Notes: generated by a model from the sequence alone, not told the origin. 6,495 nucleotides of DNA from Bacteroidales bacterium (GCA_013335275.1 JAAXVX010000083.1:1-6495); one strand, 5' to 3'; shown: positions 1 through 6,002, counted from the first letter of the stretch. Translations and numbers: made by a program.

Positions 1-23
1 TTCGAAATGATTTAATTTTAAAT

Positions 24-105
24 ATGCCAGTCAATTGATAGGGCTTGTGCGTCCTCCTTCGCGTTGCTGCGTCCGGCCGAATCGCCCTTATCAATTGACT
101 GGCAT
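24..105 (+). repeat. Hairpin element, copy 1: 49-bp core between perfect 17-bp inverted arms
   Basis: The left arm ATGCCAGTCAATTGATA (24-40) is the exact reverse complement of 89-105. Between them is a core spanning 40-88, which is 33/49 G+C in otherwise AT-rich DNA and carries TGCGTCC twice in direct orientation (48-54 and 68-74). The core recurs exactly in reverse complement at 430-478, while the arms do not. Transcribed from either strand, this would fold into a long stem with a large loop. I do not recognise a named family. The design recalls REP/MITE-like intergenic elements, but that is inference. Confidence 0.85.
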
Positions 106-141
106 CTGAATACTCGAATAACGCTCAATTAATGAGGTGGT

Positions 142-182
142 TAATAAAAATGAAGAGATATCATATCTCTTCATTTTTATTA
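142..182. terminator. 19-bp perfect palindrome, probable bidirectional terminator
   Basis: Bases 142-160 and 164-182 are perfect reverse complements around a three-base loop TCA. The outer part of the stem is A-rich on the 5' side and T-rich on the 3' side, so either strand would end in a hairpin followed by a U-rich run. This is the usual look of a shared terminator between convergent genes. Minus-strand dsbD transcription could stop here after passing the copy 2 hairpin element. A plus-strand gene ending left of the window would be the other user, but that gene cannot be seen. Confidence 0.6.
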
Positions 183-227
183 TATGGCTGATTACGGAGA
201 ACTTACATAGAAGGTCCTGCCAAATTA

Positions 228-262
228 GGTGCTCCTGCGTCGCCGGTTTACGCCTTCGGCGG
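228..262 (+). repeat. REP-like GC-rich unit, copy A
   Basis: This 35-nt unit aligns without gaps to 5927-5961 with 29 identical positions, including the unbroken block GCCGGTTTACGCCT (242-255). A small hairpin CGCC-TTC-GGCG (251-261) is kept in both copies, although the three loop bases differ (TGA in the other copy). An alternative stem, CGCCG (241-245) with CGGCG (257-261), is also possible here. It resembles short repetitive extragenic palindromes; no transposase for it lies in the window. Confidence 0.6.
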
Positions 263-326
263 CTGTAAGTGCAGCCCGATACACATATGCCGGCCGCATG
301 GCTTTAAACTGCGGCAAAGCCGCACC
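228..326. other. Chain of GC-rich hairpins, possibly a structured RNA or REP cluster
   Basis: Several short inverted repeats follow one another: CGCC/GGCG (251-254/258-261), GGCTG/CAGCC (261-265/272-276), ATGC/GCAT (287-290/296-299), GGCTTT/AAAGCC (300-305/316-321) and the competing GCGGC-AAA-GCCGC (311-323). The ends could pair through GGTGC (228-232) and GCACC (322-326), giving a closed multi-arm fold, although that overlaps the last hairpin. I see no clear promoter. The whole may simply be a REP-type repeat with its natural partners. Confidence 0.35.
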
Positions 327-412
327 ATATTTTAGTAATTAATTATTGCCACAAAAGATTGTAATATAAACATTATTATGGTGTTGAAAATCGTTATATT
401 CCTCTGCTGCAT

Positions 413-495
413 TGCCAACTAATTGGCTGAGGGCGATTCGGCCGGACGCAGCAACGCGAAGGAGGACGCACAAGCCCTCAGCCAATTAGTTGGCA
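413..495 (-). repeat. Hairpin element, copy 2 (inverted): same 49-bp core, different perfect 22-bp arms
   Basis: The core at 430-478 is identical over 49 bp to the reverse complement of 40-88. The arms at 413-434 and 474-495 are perfect 22-bp reverse complements that include the GGGC/GCCC ends of the core. Compared with copy 1, the arms share TGCCA, AATTG and GGGC, but the bases between these blocks differ (GTC against ACT, ATA against GCTGA), with matching changes on both sides. It lies about 50 nt beyond the dsbD stop codon and might stabilise the 3' end of that transcript. No T-tract follows on the minus strand, so it is not a standard terminator. Confidence 0.85.
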
Positions 496-545
496 GTGTA
501 TAAATGGCAATAGAAAAAGAGAGCAAGTAGCAGAAGATTTAGCAA

Positions 546-2573
546 TTACAAGCTCTTTGTCGCTTCATACTTAGCAATCCCGTCATTGAGAAATTTCAGA
601 AATTCTTCCTTTGAGCACTCACCAACCGGTTTAATCAGCACATTTTCATTTTGGTCCACAAGTACATAGTATGGCTGTGATGCAACACCAAAGCGGCTAA
701 GCTGATAGTCCCGCAACTTCCTTCCAAGAGTGTTTTTTACCTTTCCGTCCAGTTTTGAAGTAACCTGTTCTGCGGCAGGAAGTTCTGTTCTGTCGTCTAC
801 ATAGAGTGAAGCAAGTACAACTTTGTTCTTCAAGACTTCGAGAACTTTAGGGTCGCTCCATACGGTTGCCTCCATTAGCTTGCATGCACTGCATGTAACT
901 GCCTTAAAGGATAGAAGCACAGGTTTGTTGAGTTGTTTGGAAACTTCAATGGCCTGTTCAATTTCGTAATAACTAGTCAGGCCATAAGGTGCTTTATGCT
1001 GTGGATTGGCATATTTAACGGGCACTGTTCCCTGCGTCGGATCCTGTGTTGTGGAAAACGTAGACTGTGAACTTTGAGCGCCGATTGTAAATGTGCTTTC
1101 GTCTGCGGGAGGAATAAGCCCCGAAAGAGAAGCGAGCGGCGCACCAAACATTCCCGGAAGCAGATATACTGCAAATGAGAATGAGGCAATGGCCAGAACA
1201 AGCCGGCCTGTTCCAACATAAGGAGTATCGGAATCATGCGATGTTTTAAATTTACCAAGCAGATATACGCCAAGCAGAATGGCAAGAACTATCCATACGG
1301 ATATGAAAAGTGAACGGGTAATAATTCCCAATCCGAAATAGGCATCTACAGACGCAAGGTATTTAAAACTGAATCCAAGCAGGATGAAAGCAAAAACAAC
1401 TTTTACCACATTAAGCCATCCGCCAGATTTTGGCATTTTCTTCATTAAAGACGGGAAGAAGGAGAAAATTACAAAAGGAAGTGAAAATGCCAGTCCGAAG
1501 AAAAACATTCCAAGTATTGGTTTTAAAGCAAGTCCTCCGGTAACTGCTGCGGCAAGAATTGAGCCGACGAATGGGCCTGTACAGGAGAAAGAGACGATAA
1601 CCATTGCAAAAGCAACAAAGAAGGCAGCAACAAGCCCTCCTTTATCGGCTCGGGCATCTGCTTTGTTTGCAAGCCCCGATGGGAGCGTAATTTCAAATGC
1701 ACCAAAGAATGAAATTGCAAAAACAATAAATAGAATGGCAAACAGCAGGTTTGGAATCCAGTGTGTTCCCAGCGTGTCTGTGGCATCTGTACTCTGAAAA
1801 AGAGCAACAATAACACCTATGAGGGTATAGATAAGAGTAACCGAAAGTCCGAAAATGAGTCCCTTTGCAATCCCGTCTTTCTTTGAACCGGACCCGCTAA
1901 TAAAAAAGCTTACTGTCATTGGTATCATTGGAAATACGCAAGGGGTAAAAACTCCGCCAAGCCCTGCAGCAAAAGCAATGAGAAGAAATATAAGCAAACC
2001 CTGGCTGTTGTCTGTGGCTGCTGGAACTTCTGCCGAAGGGACAGTGGTTTCACCCGCAACCTGGGTCGAAAGAGTATTTGTTACCAGAGAATCAGATAAT
2101 GTGGCAGTTGAAGCAGCAACGACTGTTCCTGCAGGAACATTAAATGCAACATCAACTTCGTCCATCAAACACTCTCCGCCGTTGCAGGTCTGGAATGTGA
2201 GAAGGCCCTCTACTTTGAAGGGTTCTTTAGTTATTCTGCGAATTGTCTGTACAAAAGAGGCCTTTTTTTCAAAGACACTCACTTCGAGACCAAAGGATTC
2301 GTCCATTTTAGATTTGGGCTTCCCATGATCACGCAGCTTTCCAACAGGTTCAAACCCTTTTATGTTTTTTAATTCAAAAGTTGTTGGCAGCGGGCCGTTT
2401 TTAATGAGCCGGGTATTGTACATATACCAGTTGGCTGCAACATCTGCTTTGAAAATAAGATCAATTGTTCCGTCCCCGTTGTCTTTTTGTTCATACTGCC
2501 ATGTTGCAGTGGGCTGGGCATTGAGAGCAGAAAGGGAGAAGATAGCAAGTAGTGTAATTAGTAATTTACGCAT
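546..2573 (-). CDS. dsbD: Thiol:disulfide interchange protein DsbD (cytoplasmic-to-periplasmic electron transfer)
   Basis: An inner-membrane protein that passes electrons from cytosolic thioredoxin to periplasmic partners, keeping substrate cysteines reduced (disulfide isomerisation, cytochrome c maturation). All three DsbD modules are present in 675 residues. A signal peptide (1-20, ending ALNAQ) precedes the alpha domain with the cysteine pair C130/C135 in CNGGEC. About eight membrane segments (192-473) carry C212 in FTPCVFPMIP and C331 in SCTGPF. The thioredoxin-like gamma domain carries C561-S-A-C564 and a cis-Pro in SQPYYVLVD. S/T/A-rich linkers lie at about 150-190 and 490-525. I chose ATG at 2571-2573; a TTG at 2580-2582 would add three residues before the signal peptide. 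The CxxC follows Thr rather than the usual Trp or Gly-Cys context. The gene is divergent from glyS. Confidence 0.95.
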   Translation of the reverse strand: MRKLLITLLAIFSLSALNAQPTATWQYEQKDNGDGTIDLIFKADVAANWYMYNTRLIKNGPLPTTFELKNIKGFEPVGKLRDHGKPKSKMDESFGLEVSVFEKKASFVQTIRRITKEPFKVEGLLTFQTCNGGECLMDEVDVAFNVPAGTVVAASTATLSDSLVTNTLSTQVAGETTVPSAEVPAATDNSQGLLIFLLIAFAAGLGGVFTPCVFPMIPMTVSFFISGSGSKKDGIAKGLIFGLSVTLIYTLIGVIVALFQSTDATDTLGTHWIPNLLFAILFIVFAISFFGAFEITLPSGLANKADARADKGGLVAAFFVAFAMVIVSFSCTGPFVGSILAAAVTGGLALKPILGMFFFGLAFSLPFVIFSFFPSLMKKMPKSGGWLNVVKVVFAFILLGFSFKYLASVDAYFGLGIITRSLFISVWIVLAILLGVYLLGKFKTSHDSDTPYVGTGRLVLAIASFSFAVYLLPGMFGAPLASLSGLIPPADESTFTIGAQSSQSTFSTTQDPTQGTVPVKYANPQHKAPYGLTSYYEIEQAIEVSKQLNKPVLLSFKAVTCSACKLMEATVWSDPKVLEVLKNKVVLASLYVDDRTELPAAEQVTSKLDGKVKNTLGRKLRDYQLSRFGVASQPYYVLVDQNENVLIKPVGECSKEEFLKFLNDGIAKYEATKSL

Positions 2574-2604
2574 TGTTACCAATTTTTGTTAATTTTATAA
2601 ACGG

Positions 2605-2612
2605 CAAATGTA
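2605..2612 (-). promoter_or_regulatory. Candidate -7 element of the dsbD promoter
   Basis: Read on the minus strand this is TACATTTG, an exact match to the Bacteroidota -7 pattern TAnnTTTG. It lies about 30 nt before the chosen dsbD ATG, which gives a short AT-rich leader. At the expected distance upstream (about 2632-2636) there is no clean TTTG, so the -33 half is weak and the call rests on the -7 match and position. Confidence 0.45.
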
Positions 2613-2634
2613 TTAAAATTATCTAAAAAAGCAG

Positions 2635-2642
2635 TATTTTCG
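2635..2642 (+). promoter_or_regulatory. Weak candidate -7 element of the glyS promoter
   Basis: TATTTTCG differs from TAnnTTTG at one position and sits 21 nt before the glyS ATG. No good TTTG is found 19-21 nt upstream. The two divergent genes share only the 90 bp from 2574 to 2663, so the glyS start must be transcribed from within this gap, but the exact site is uncertain. Confidence 0.3.
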
Positions 2643-2663
2643 CAGCCTGTAAAAGCAACCAAT

Positions 2664-4202
2664 ATGACACAAGAAGAATTATTTAAAAACCTTATAGCCC
2701 ACGCAAAAGAGTATGGGTTCATCTTTCAGTCGAGCGAAATTTATGACGGCCTTAGTGCTGTATACGACTATGGCCAGCTTGGGTCGGAGATGAAAAACAA
2801 CATTAAGCGCTTTTGGTGGGACGCAATGGTAAGGCTTAATGAAAATATTGTAGGGATTGACTCGGCAATTTTCATGCATCCTAAAATTTGGGAGGCATCC
2901 GGTCACGTGGGCGCTTTTAATGACCCGCTCATAGACAATAAAGATTCAAAAAAGAGATATCGTGCCGATGTTCTTCTGGAAGACCATATCGCTAAGATTG
3001 AGGATAAGATTGAGAAAGAGGTTGAAAAAGGGAAAAAGCGGTTTGGCGATTCTTTTGACGAAACTCAGTTTCGTGCAACTAATCCCAATGTATTAAGAAA
3101 CAGGGAAAAAGCAGATGAAGTATCTGCAAAAATGAACGAATATCTCCGGGATAACAACCTTGAAGCATTAAAGCAACTAATTGTAGACTGCGAGATTGTA
3201 TGCCCAATTTCGGGTACTCGCAACTGGACTGATGTTCGTCAGTTTAACCTCATGTTCTCTACTCAGATGGGCAGTGTTAGCGAAGATACAAATATCATTT
3301 ACCTGCGCCCGGAAACTGCGCAGGGAATTTTTGTGAATTTCCTTAATGTTCAGAAAACCGGCCGTATGAAGGTTCCGTTTGGAATTGCTCAGATAGGCAA
3401 GGCTTTCAGAAACGAAATAGTTGCCCGCCAGTTTATTTTCAGAATGAGAGAGTTTGAGCAGATGGAGATGCAGTATTTTGTTCGTCCCGGCGAAGAGATG
3501 AAATGGTATGAGCACTGGAAGGAAAAAAGATTGTCATGGCACAGGGCACTTGGCCTTGGTGATGAAAAGTATCGTTTCCATAACCACGAAAAGCTTGCGC
3601 ACTATGCGAATGCGGCAGCGGATATAGAGTTTAACTTCCCGTTTGGCTTTAAAGAGCTTGAGGGAATCCATTCAAGAACAGATTTCGATCTTAGTCAGCA
3701 TCAGAAATTCTCGGGAAAAAAACTTCAGTATTTCGATCCTGAAACGAACGAAAGCTATGTTCCGTATGTTATTGAGACATCTGTTGGTCTGGACCGCACA
3801 TTTCTTGCCATATACTCAACAGCCTATTGTGAGGAGAAACTGGAAAACGGAGAGGAGAGGGTAGTGTTAAGACTTCCGGCAATTATTGCACCCGTTAAGG
3901 TTGCAGTGCTTCCGCTGGTTAAAAAAGACGGCTTACCAGAGAAGGCCCGCGAAATAATGAGCGACCTGAAGTTCGATTTCAATTGCCAGTACGACGAGAA
4001 GGACAGCATAGGAAAGAGATACCGCAGGCAGGATGCTATCGGAACGCCTTTATGTATTACGATAGACCATCAGACGCTCGAAGACAATTGTGTTACTCTG
4101 CGCGACCGTGATACAATGGTTCAGGAGAGGGTTCCGGTAGAGAAGGTAAGAGGCATTGTCGAAGAGAGAGTAAGCTTTAGAAAGGTTCTTGAAAAAATTT
4201 AA
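2664..4202 (+). CDS. glyS: Glycine--tRNA ligase, single-chain alpha2 type (class II)
   Basis: Charges tRNA-Gly with glycine in the cytosol. At 512 residues it matches the homodimeric GlyRS type rather than the separate alpha and beta chains of E. coli. Visible class II features include RPETAQGIFVNF (215-226), motif 2 around GKAFRNEI (245-252) with FRMREFEQMEMQYF (259-272), and motif 3 in ETSVGLDRTFLAI (371-383). The C-terminal anticodon-binding domain begins near APVKVAVLPLV (409-419) and includes GKRYRRQDAIGTP (450-462). A Lys/Glu-rich, probably helical insertion lies at about 105-130. The ATG follows an A-rich leader with no Shine-Dalgarno site, normal for this phylum. The next gene starts 11 nt after the stop, so the two are probably cotranscribed. 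Nothing suggests damage or transfer. Confidence 0.97.
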   Translation: MTQEELFKNLIAHAKEYGFIFQSSEIYDGLSAVYDYGQLGSEMKNNIKRFWWDAMVRLNENIVGIDSAIFMHPKIWEASGHVGAFNDPLIDNKDSKKRYRADVLLEDHIAKIEDKIEKEVEKGKKRFGDSFDETQFRATNPNVLRNREKADEVSAKMNEYLRDNNLEALKQLIVDCEIVCPISGTRNWTDVRQFNLMFSTQMGSVSEDTNIIYLRPETAQGIFVNFLNVQKTGRMKVPFGIAQIGKAFRNEIVARQFIFRMREFEQMEMQYFVRPGEEMKWYEHWKEKRLSWHRALGLGDEKYRFHNHEKLAHYANAAADIEFNFPFGFKELEGIHSRTDFDLSQHQKFSGKKLQYFDPETNESYVPYVIETSVGLDRTFLAIYSTAYCEEKLENGEERVVLRLPAIIAPVKVAVLPLVKKDGLPEKAREIMSDLKFDFNCQYDEKDSIGKRYRRQDAIGTPLCITIDHQTLEDNCVTLRDRDTMVQERVPVEKVRGIVEERVSFRKVLEKI

Positions 4203-4213
4203 AACCCATTAAT

Positions 4214-5191
4214 ATGTCAAACTTATCTGTAAACTACATGGGCCTTACGCTTAAAAGCCCAATTATTGCTGCAAGTTCGGGTCTGACATCACAGTTGGAT
4301 AAAGTGGCTGCTTTTGAGAAGGCGGGTGTGGGAGCAATAGTGGTCAAATCGCTGTTTGAAGAGCAAATCGTGAGCGAAGCTGAGTTTCTAAACAGCCAGT
4401 CTCAGGCATATCCGGAGTCGGCAGATTATCTGCACCATTATCTTCGCGATAATTCTCTTGAAAAATACCTTCAGCTTATCAGAGATATCAAGGGAACGGT
4501 TTCTGTACCTGTTATTGCCAGTATCAACTGTTACTCGATGGGAGAATGGGTGAGTTTTGCAAAGAAGATTCAGGAAGCCGGAGCAGACGGACTCGAACTA
4601 AATATATTTTCCCTGCCGCTATATGTTTTCAAGAAGTCGGACGACATCGAAAAGGAGTATCTGGGAGTTGTTGAAAATGTTGTCAAGTCTCTGAGAATTC
4701 CTGTTGCGGTAAAAATTGCCAACAACTATACAAATCTCCCTGGTTTTGTAGAAGGGTTGAAATCGAGAGGAGCAAAAGCAGTTGTAATGTTCAACAGATT
4801 CTTTATGCCCGACATTGATATAAAGAAATTAAGAATTATTGCTGCAGATGCATTTTCTTCCGAAGCGGAGTCTTTGAAAGAACTTCGCTGGATGGGAATT
4901 GTTTCGGCGCTGGTTAAGGGAATAGACCTTTCGGCCAGTACGGGAAATCATAATGGTACAACAGTAATCAAGCAAATACTGGCCGGAGCTACTACTGTGC
5001 AAATGTGTACTGCCCTTTACAAAAAAGGACCCGATGCAATAAGTAACGCAATAGAAGATTTACATCTGTTTATGGATACTCAGGGATTTAATTCCGTTGC
5101 TGATTTCTGCGGGAAACTTAACTACGAAAACATAGACCATCCTGATAAATTCGAAAGAGTCCAGTTTATGAAAACTTTCGGAGGAAAGTAA
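4214..5191 (+). CDS. Dihydroorotate-dehydrogenase-like FMN TIM-barrel protein of unknown substrate
   Basis: This 325-residue protein has the overall pattern of a class 1 DHOD flavin barrel: MGLTLKSPIIAASSG at the N-terminus (9-23), VVKSL (43-47), VPVIASIN (98-105), AGADGLELN (122-130), IPVAVKIANN (162-171) and AGATTVQMCTALY (257-269). The active-site loop is altered, however. Where class 1 enzymes have N-x-S-C-P-N, this has NIFSLP (130-135), leaving Ser133 where the catalytic Cys would be and losing the following Pro-Asn. The usual GGI phosphate-binding turn is replaced by STGNHNG (242-248). I therefore do not call it PyrD; such proteins are usually annotated as DHOD-like. It follows glyS by 11 nt without a Shine-Dalgarno site. 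Its end overlaps a convergent gene by 26 bp. Confidence 0.85.
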   Translation: MSNLSVNYMGLTLKSPIIAASSGLTSQLDKVAAFEKAGVGAIVVKSLFEEQIVSEAEFLNSQSQAYPESADYLHHYLRDNSLEKYLQLIRDIKGTVSVPVIASINCYSMGEWVSFAKKIQEAGADGLELNIFSLPLYVFKKSDDIEKEYLGVVENVVKSLRIPVAVKIANNYTNLPGFVEGLKSRGAKAVVMFNRFFMPDIDIKKLRIIAADAFSSEAESLKELRWMGIVSALVKGIDLSASTGNHNGTTVIKQILAGATTVQMCTALYKKGPDAISNAIEDLHLFMDTQGFNSVADFCGKLNYENIDHPDKFERVQFMKTFGGK

Positions 5192-5597
5192 AGGTCGTTA
5201 GATATATTACGGGTATAGAGAAGAGATTTAGATACAGCAGAAAATAGAACCCATCTCCATACAGGAACAAGACTCCTGCAATATTCATGAAAAAATTAAT
5301 AAATAAGGCATAAACCAAAGATTTATGCCTTATTTTATTAAAGCAATCTAGCTCCTCCTTCTCTTCTGAAAAAATCACCATTAGCAATCCAAATAAGAAG
5401 AAAAGCAAAATGAGCTCATCTATTATATTTGTTTCAACAACAGCGAATACCCCTTTATTCAGGAAAGAGGAATAGATTGCAATTACCGGCATTTTTAAAC
5501 GGATATCGCTTACCAAATAAATTGCCGATAATATCGTTCCAACAACGATGAATGCCAATCCATAAACTTTGAAACGGTAGTGTATGAGTTTAAACAT
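5166..5597 (-). CDS. Small four-helix integral membrane protein, unknown function
   Basis: It encodes 143 residues starting MFKLIHYRFKVYG, with hydrophobic segments at about 12-29, 61-77, 93-113 and 116-139. The stretch TNIIDELILLFF (56-67), an acidic turn SEEKEELD (77-84) and KIRHKSLVYALFIN (88-101) match a pattern I recall from small uncharacterised Bacteroidota membrane proteins (IDE, then EEK-E, KIR-ESL-WA-N). No catalytic residues are evident. Its last 26 bp overlap the end of the convergent DHOD-like gene. A terminator-like palindrome (5301-5335) falls within codons 88-99. It lies downstream of the tRNA-Pro terminator and so needs its own promoter. TACATTTA at 5647-5654 is a one-mismatch -7 candidate without a clear -33. 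Real gene is likely; role unknown. Confidence 0.75.
   Translation of the reverse strand: MFKLIHYRFKVYGLAFIVVGTILSAIYLVSDIRLKMPVIAIYSSFLNKGVFAVVETNIIDELILLFFLFGLLMVIFSEEKEELDCFNKIRHKSLVYALFINFFMNIAGVLFLYGDGFYFLLYLNLFSIPVIYLTTFTFLRKFS
5301..5335. terminator. 14-bp palindrome inside a coding region, possible terminator of the glyS operon
   Basis: Bases 5301-5314 and 5322-5335 are perfect reverse complements around a seven-base loop. On the plus strand the stem is followed by a T-rich run, as in an intrinsic terminator, about 110 nt after the DHOD-like stop codon. No better hairpin lies nearer. It is embedded in the antisense membrane-protein gene. The minus-strand reading also ends in a T-rich stretch, so it might attenuate that gene. 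Confidence 0.45.
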
Positions 5598-5711
5598 TCT
5601 TAGTCGTTTGGGATAAGATTCTTTTTCACGCTAAAATTGGGGATTATAAATGTAGATGCTTCGCCAATTTCACAGAATCGTTAAAATTTACTTTATGGGA
5701 ATAGATGGTAT

Positions 5712-5744
5712 AAAAAAAGGGTCTGCAAAACTGCAGACCCTTTT
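5712..5744 (-). terminator. Intrinsic terminator of tRNA-Pro
   Basis: The 13-bp stem pairs 5732-5744 with 5715-5727 around a four-base loop. On the minus strand it ends in a run of seven T (complement of 5712-5718). It begins five bases after the tRNA 3' end, a textbook rho-independent terminator for a single tRNA gene. Confidence 0.85.
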
Positions 5745-5748
5745 GATG

Positions 5749-5822
5749 TCGGGGTACTCCGACTCGAACGGAGGACCCTCTGCTCCCAAAGCAGATGCGC
5801 TAGCCAACTGCGCCACACCCCG
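5749..5822 (-). tRNA. tRNA-Pro, anticodon UGG
   Basis: The 74-nt gene folds as a complete cloverleaf. The acceptor stem pairs CGGGGTG with TACCCCG, with one G-U pair at the seventh position. The D stem is GCGC/GCGC around a nine-base loop. The anticodon stem TCTGC/GCAGA holds the loop TTTGGGA, giving anticodon TGG. The variable loop is GGGTC, and the T stem CTCCG/CGGAG encloses TTCGAGT. The first pair C1-G72 and discriminator A73 are identity features of bacterial tRNA-Pro. The 3' CCA is not encoded, so it must be added after transcription. The gene is a single-copy unit with its own promoter and terminator. Confidence 0.97.
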
Positions 5823-5857
5823 ATTGTTTTTAAGAACTACCCCTGAAAAAGGGACTG

Positions 5858-5888
5858 CAAAGTTAAATAGTAAAAATCAATTTGCAAA
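5858..5888 (-). promoter_or_regulatory. Bacteroidota-type promoter for tRNA-Pro
   Basis: On the minus strand TTTG (5885-5888) is followed after exactly 19 nt by TAACTTTG (5858-5865). Both halves match the Bacteroidota consensus TTTG and TAnnTTTG perfectly. Transcription would start near 5850, about 30 nt before the mature tRNA 5' end. Confidence 0.75.
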
Positions 5889-5926
5889 TTTTTTTAATAA
5901 ATGTGAAGGAAAGAGGCGAAGAAGAT

Positions 5927-5961
5927 GGTGCACCTCCGGTGCCGGTTTACGCCTGAGGCGG
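5927..5961 (+). repeat. REP-like GC-rich unit, copy B
   Basis: This is the second copy of the unit at 228-262, with 29 of 35 bases identical and the shared block GCCGGTTTACGCCT at 5941-5954. It keeps the hairpin CGCC-TGA-GGCG (5950-5960) and begins with the palindrome GGTGCACC (5927-5934), which is GGTGCTCC in copy A. It sits between the divergent promoters of tRNA-Pro and the downstream beta-barrel gene. Confidence 0.6.
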
Positions 5962-6002
5962 ATTAGTGTCAACTTTTTTCGGGGAGAAAATATCCAGATA
6001 AA

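Larger units (their letters stand above)
1..545. other. Gene-free, repeat-rich intergenic island
   Basis: No credible coding sequence is visible here; the only short start-to-stop runs are about a dozen codons and fall inside hairpins. The region instead holds two inverted copies of a 49-bp core with self-complementary arms (24-105, 413-495), a 19-bp palindrome (142-182) and a chain of GC-rich hairpins (228-326). Plain AT-rich DNA separates them (106-141, 183-227, 327-412, 496-545). It lies downstream of the minus-strand dsbD gene. The gene to its left is outside the window, so I cannot tell whether that gene reads into or away from the island. Confidence 0.75.

Noticed and set aside
24..495. 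CRISPR-like or integron attC-like repeats
   Set aside because: There are only two copies, inverted and 324 bp apart, with no regular spacers or cas genes. The attC core GTTRRRY and its conserved-end, variable-middle layout are also absent; here the middle is conserved and the arms vary.
1384..2328. Plus-strand open frames opposite dsbD (1384-1797 and 1855-2328)
   Set aside because: They are antisense shadows of a convincing DsbD coding sequence; their translations show no recognisable domain.
2574..2582. Upstream TTG start for dsbD at 2580-2582
   Set aside because: It would add only three residues (M-V-T) in front of a good signal peptide that begins at the ATG at 2571-2573, so the ATG start is preferred.
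3177..3515. Minus-strand open frame opposite glyS
   Set aside because: It lies wholly within the GlyRS catalytic domain on the other strand and has no domain or promoter support.
4214..5191. Calling the flavoprotein PyrD
   Set aside because: The canonical active-site N-x-S-C-P-N and the GGI turn are not present, so a DHOD-like call is as far as the sequence allows.
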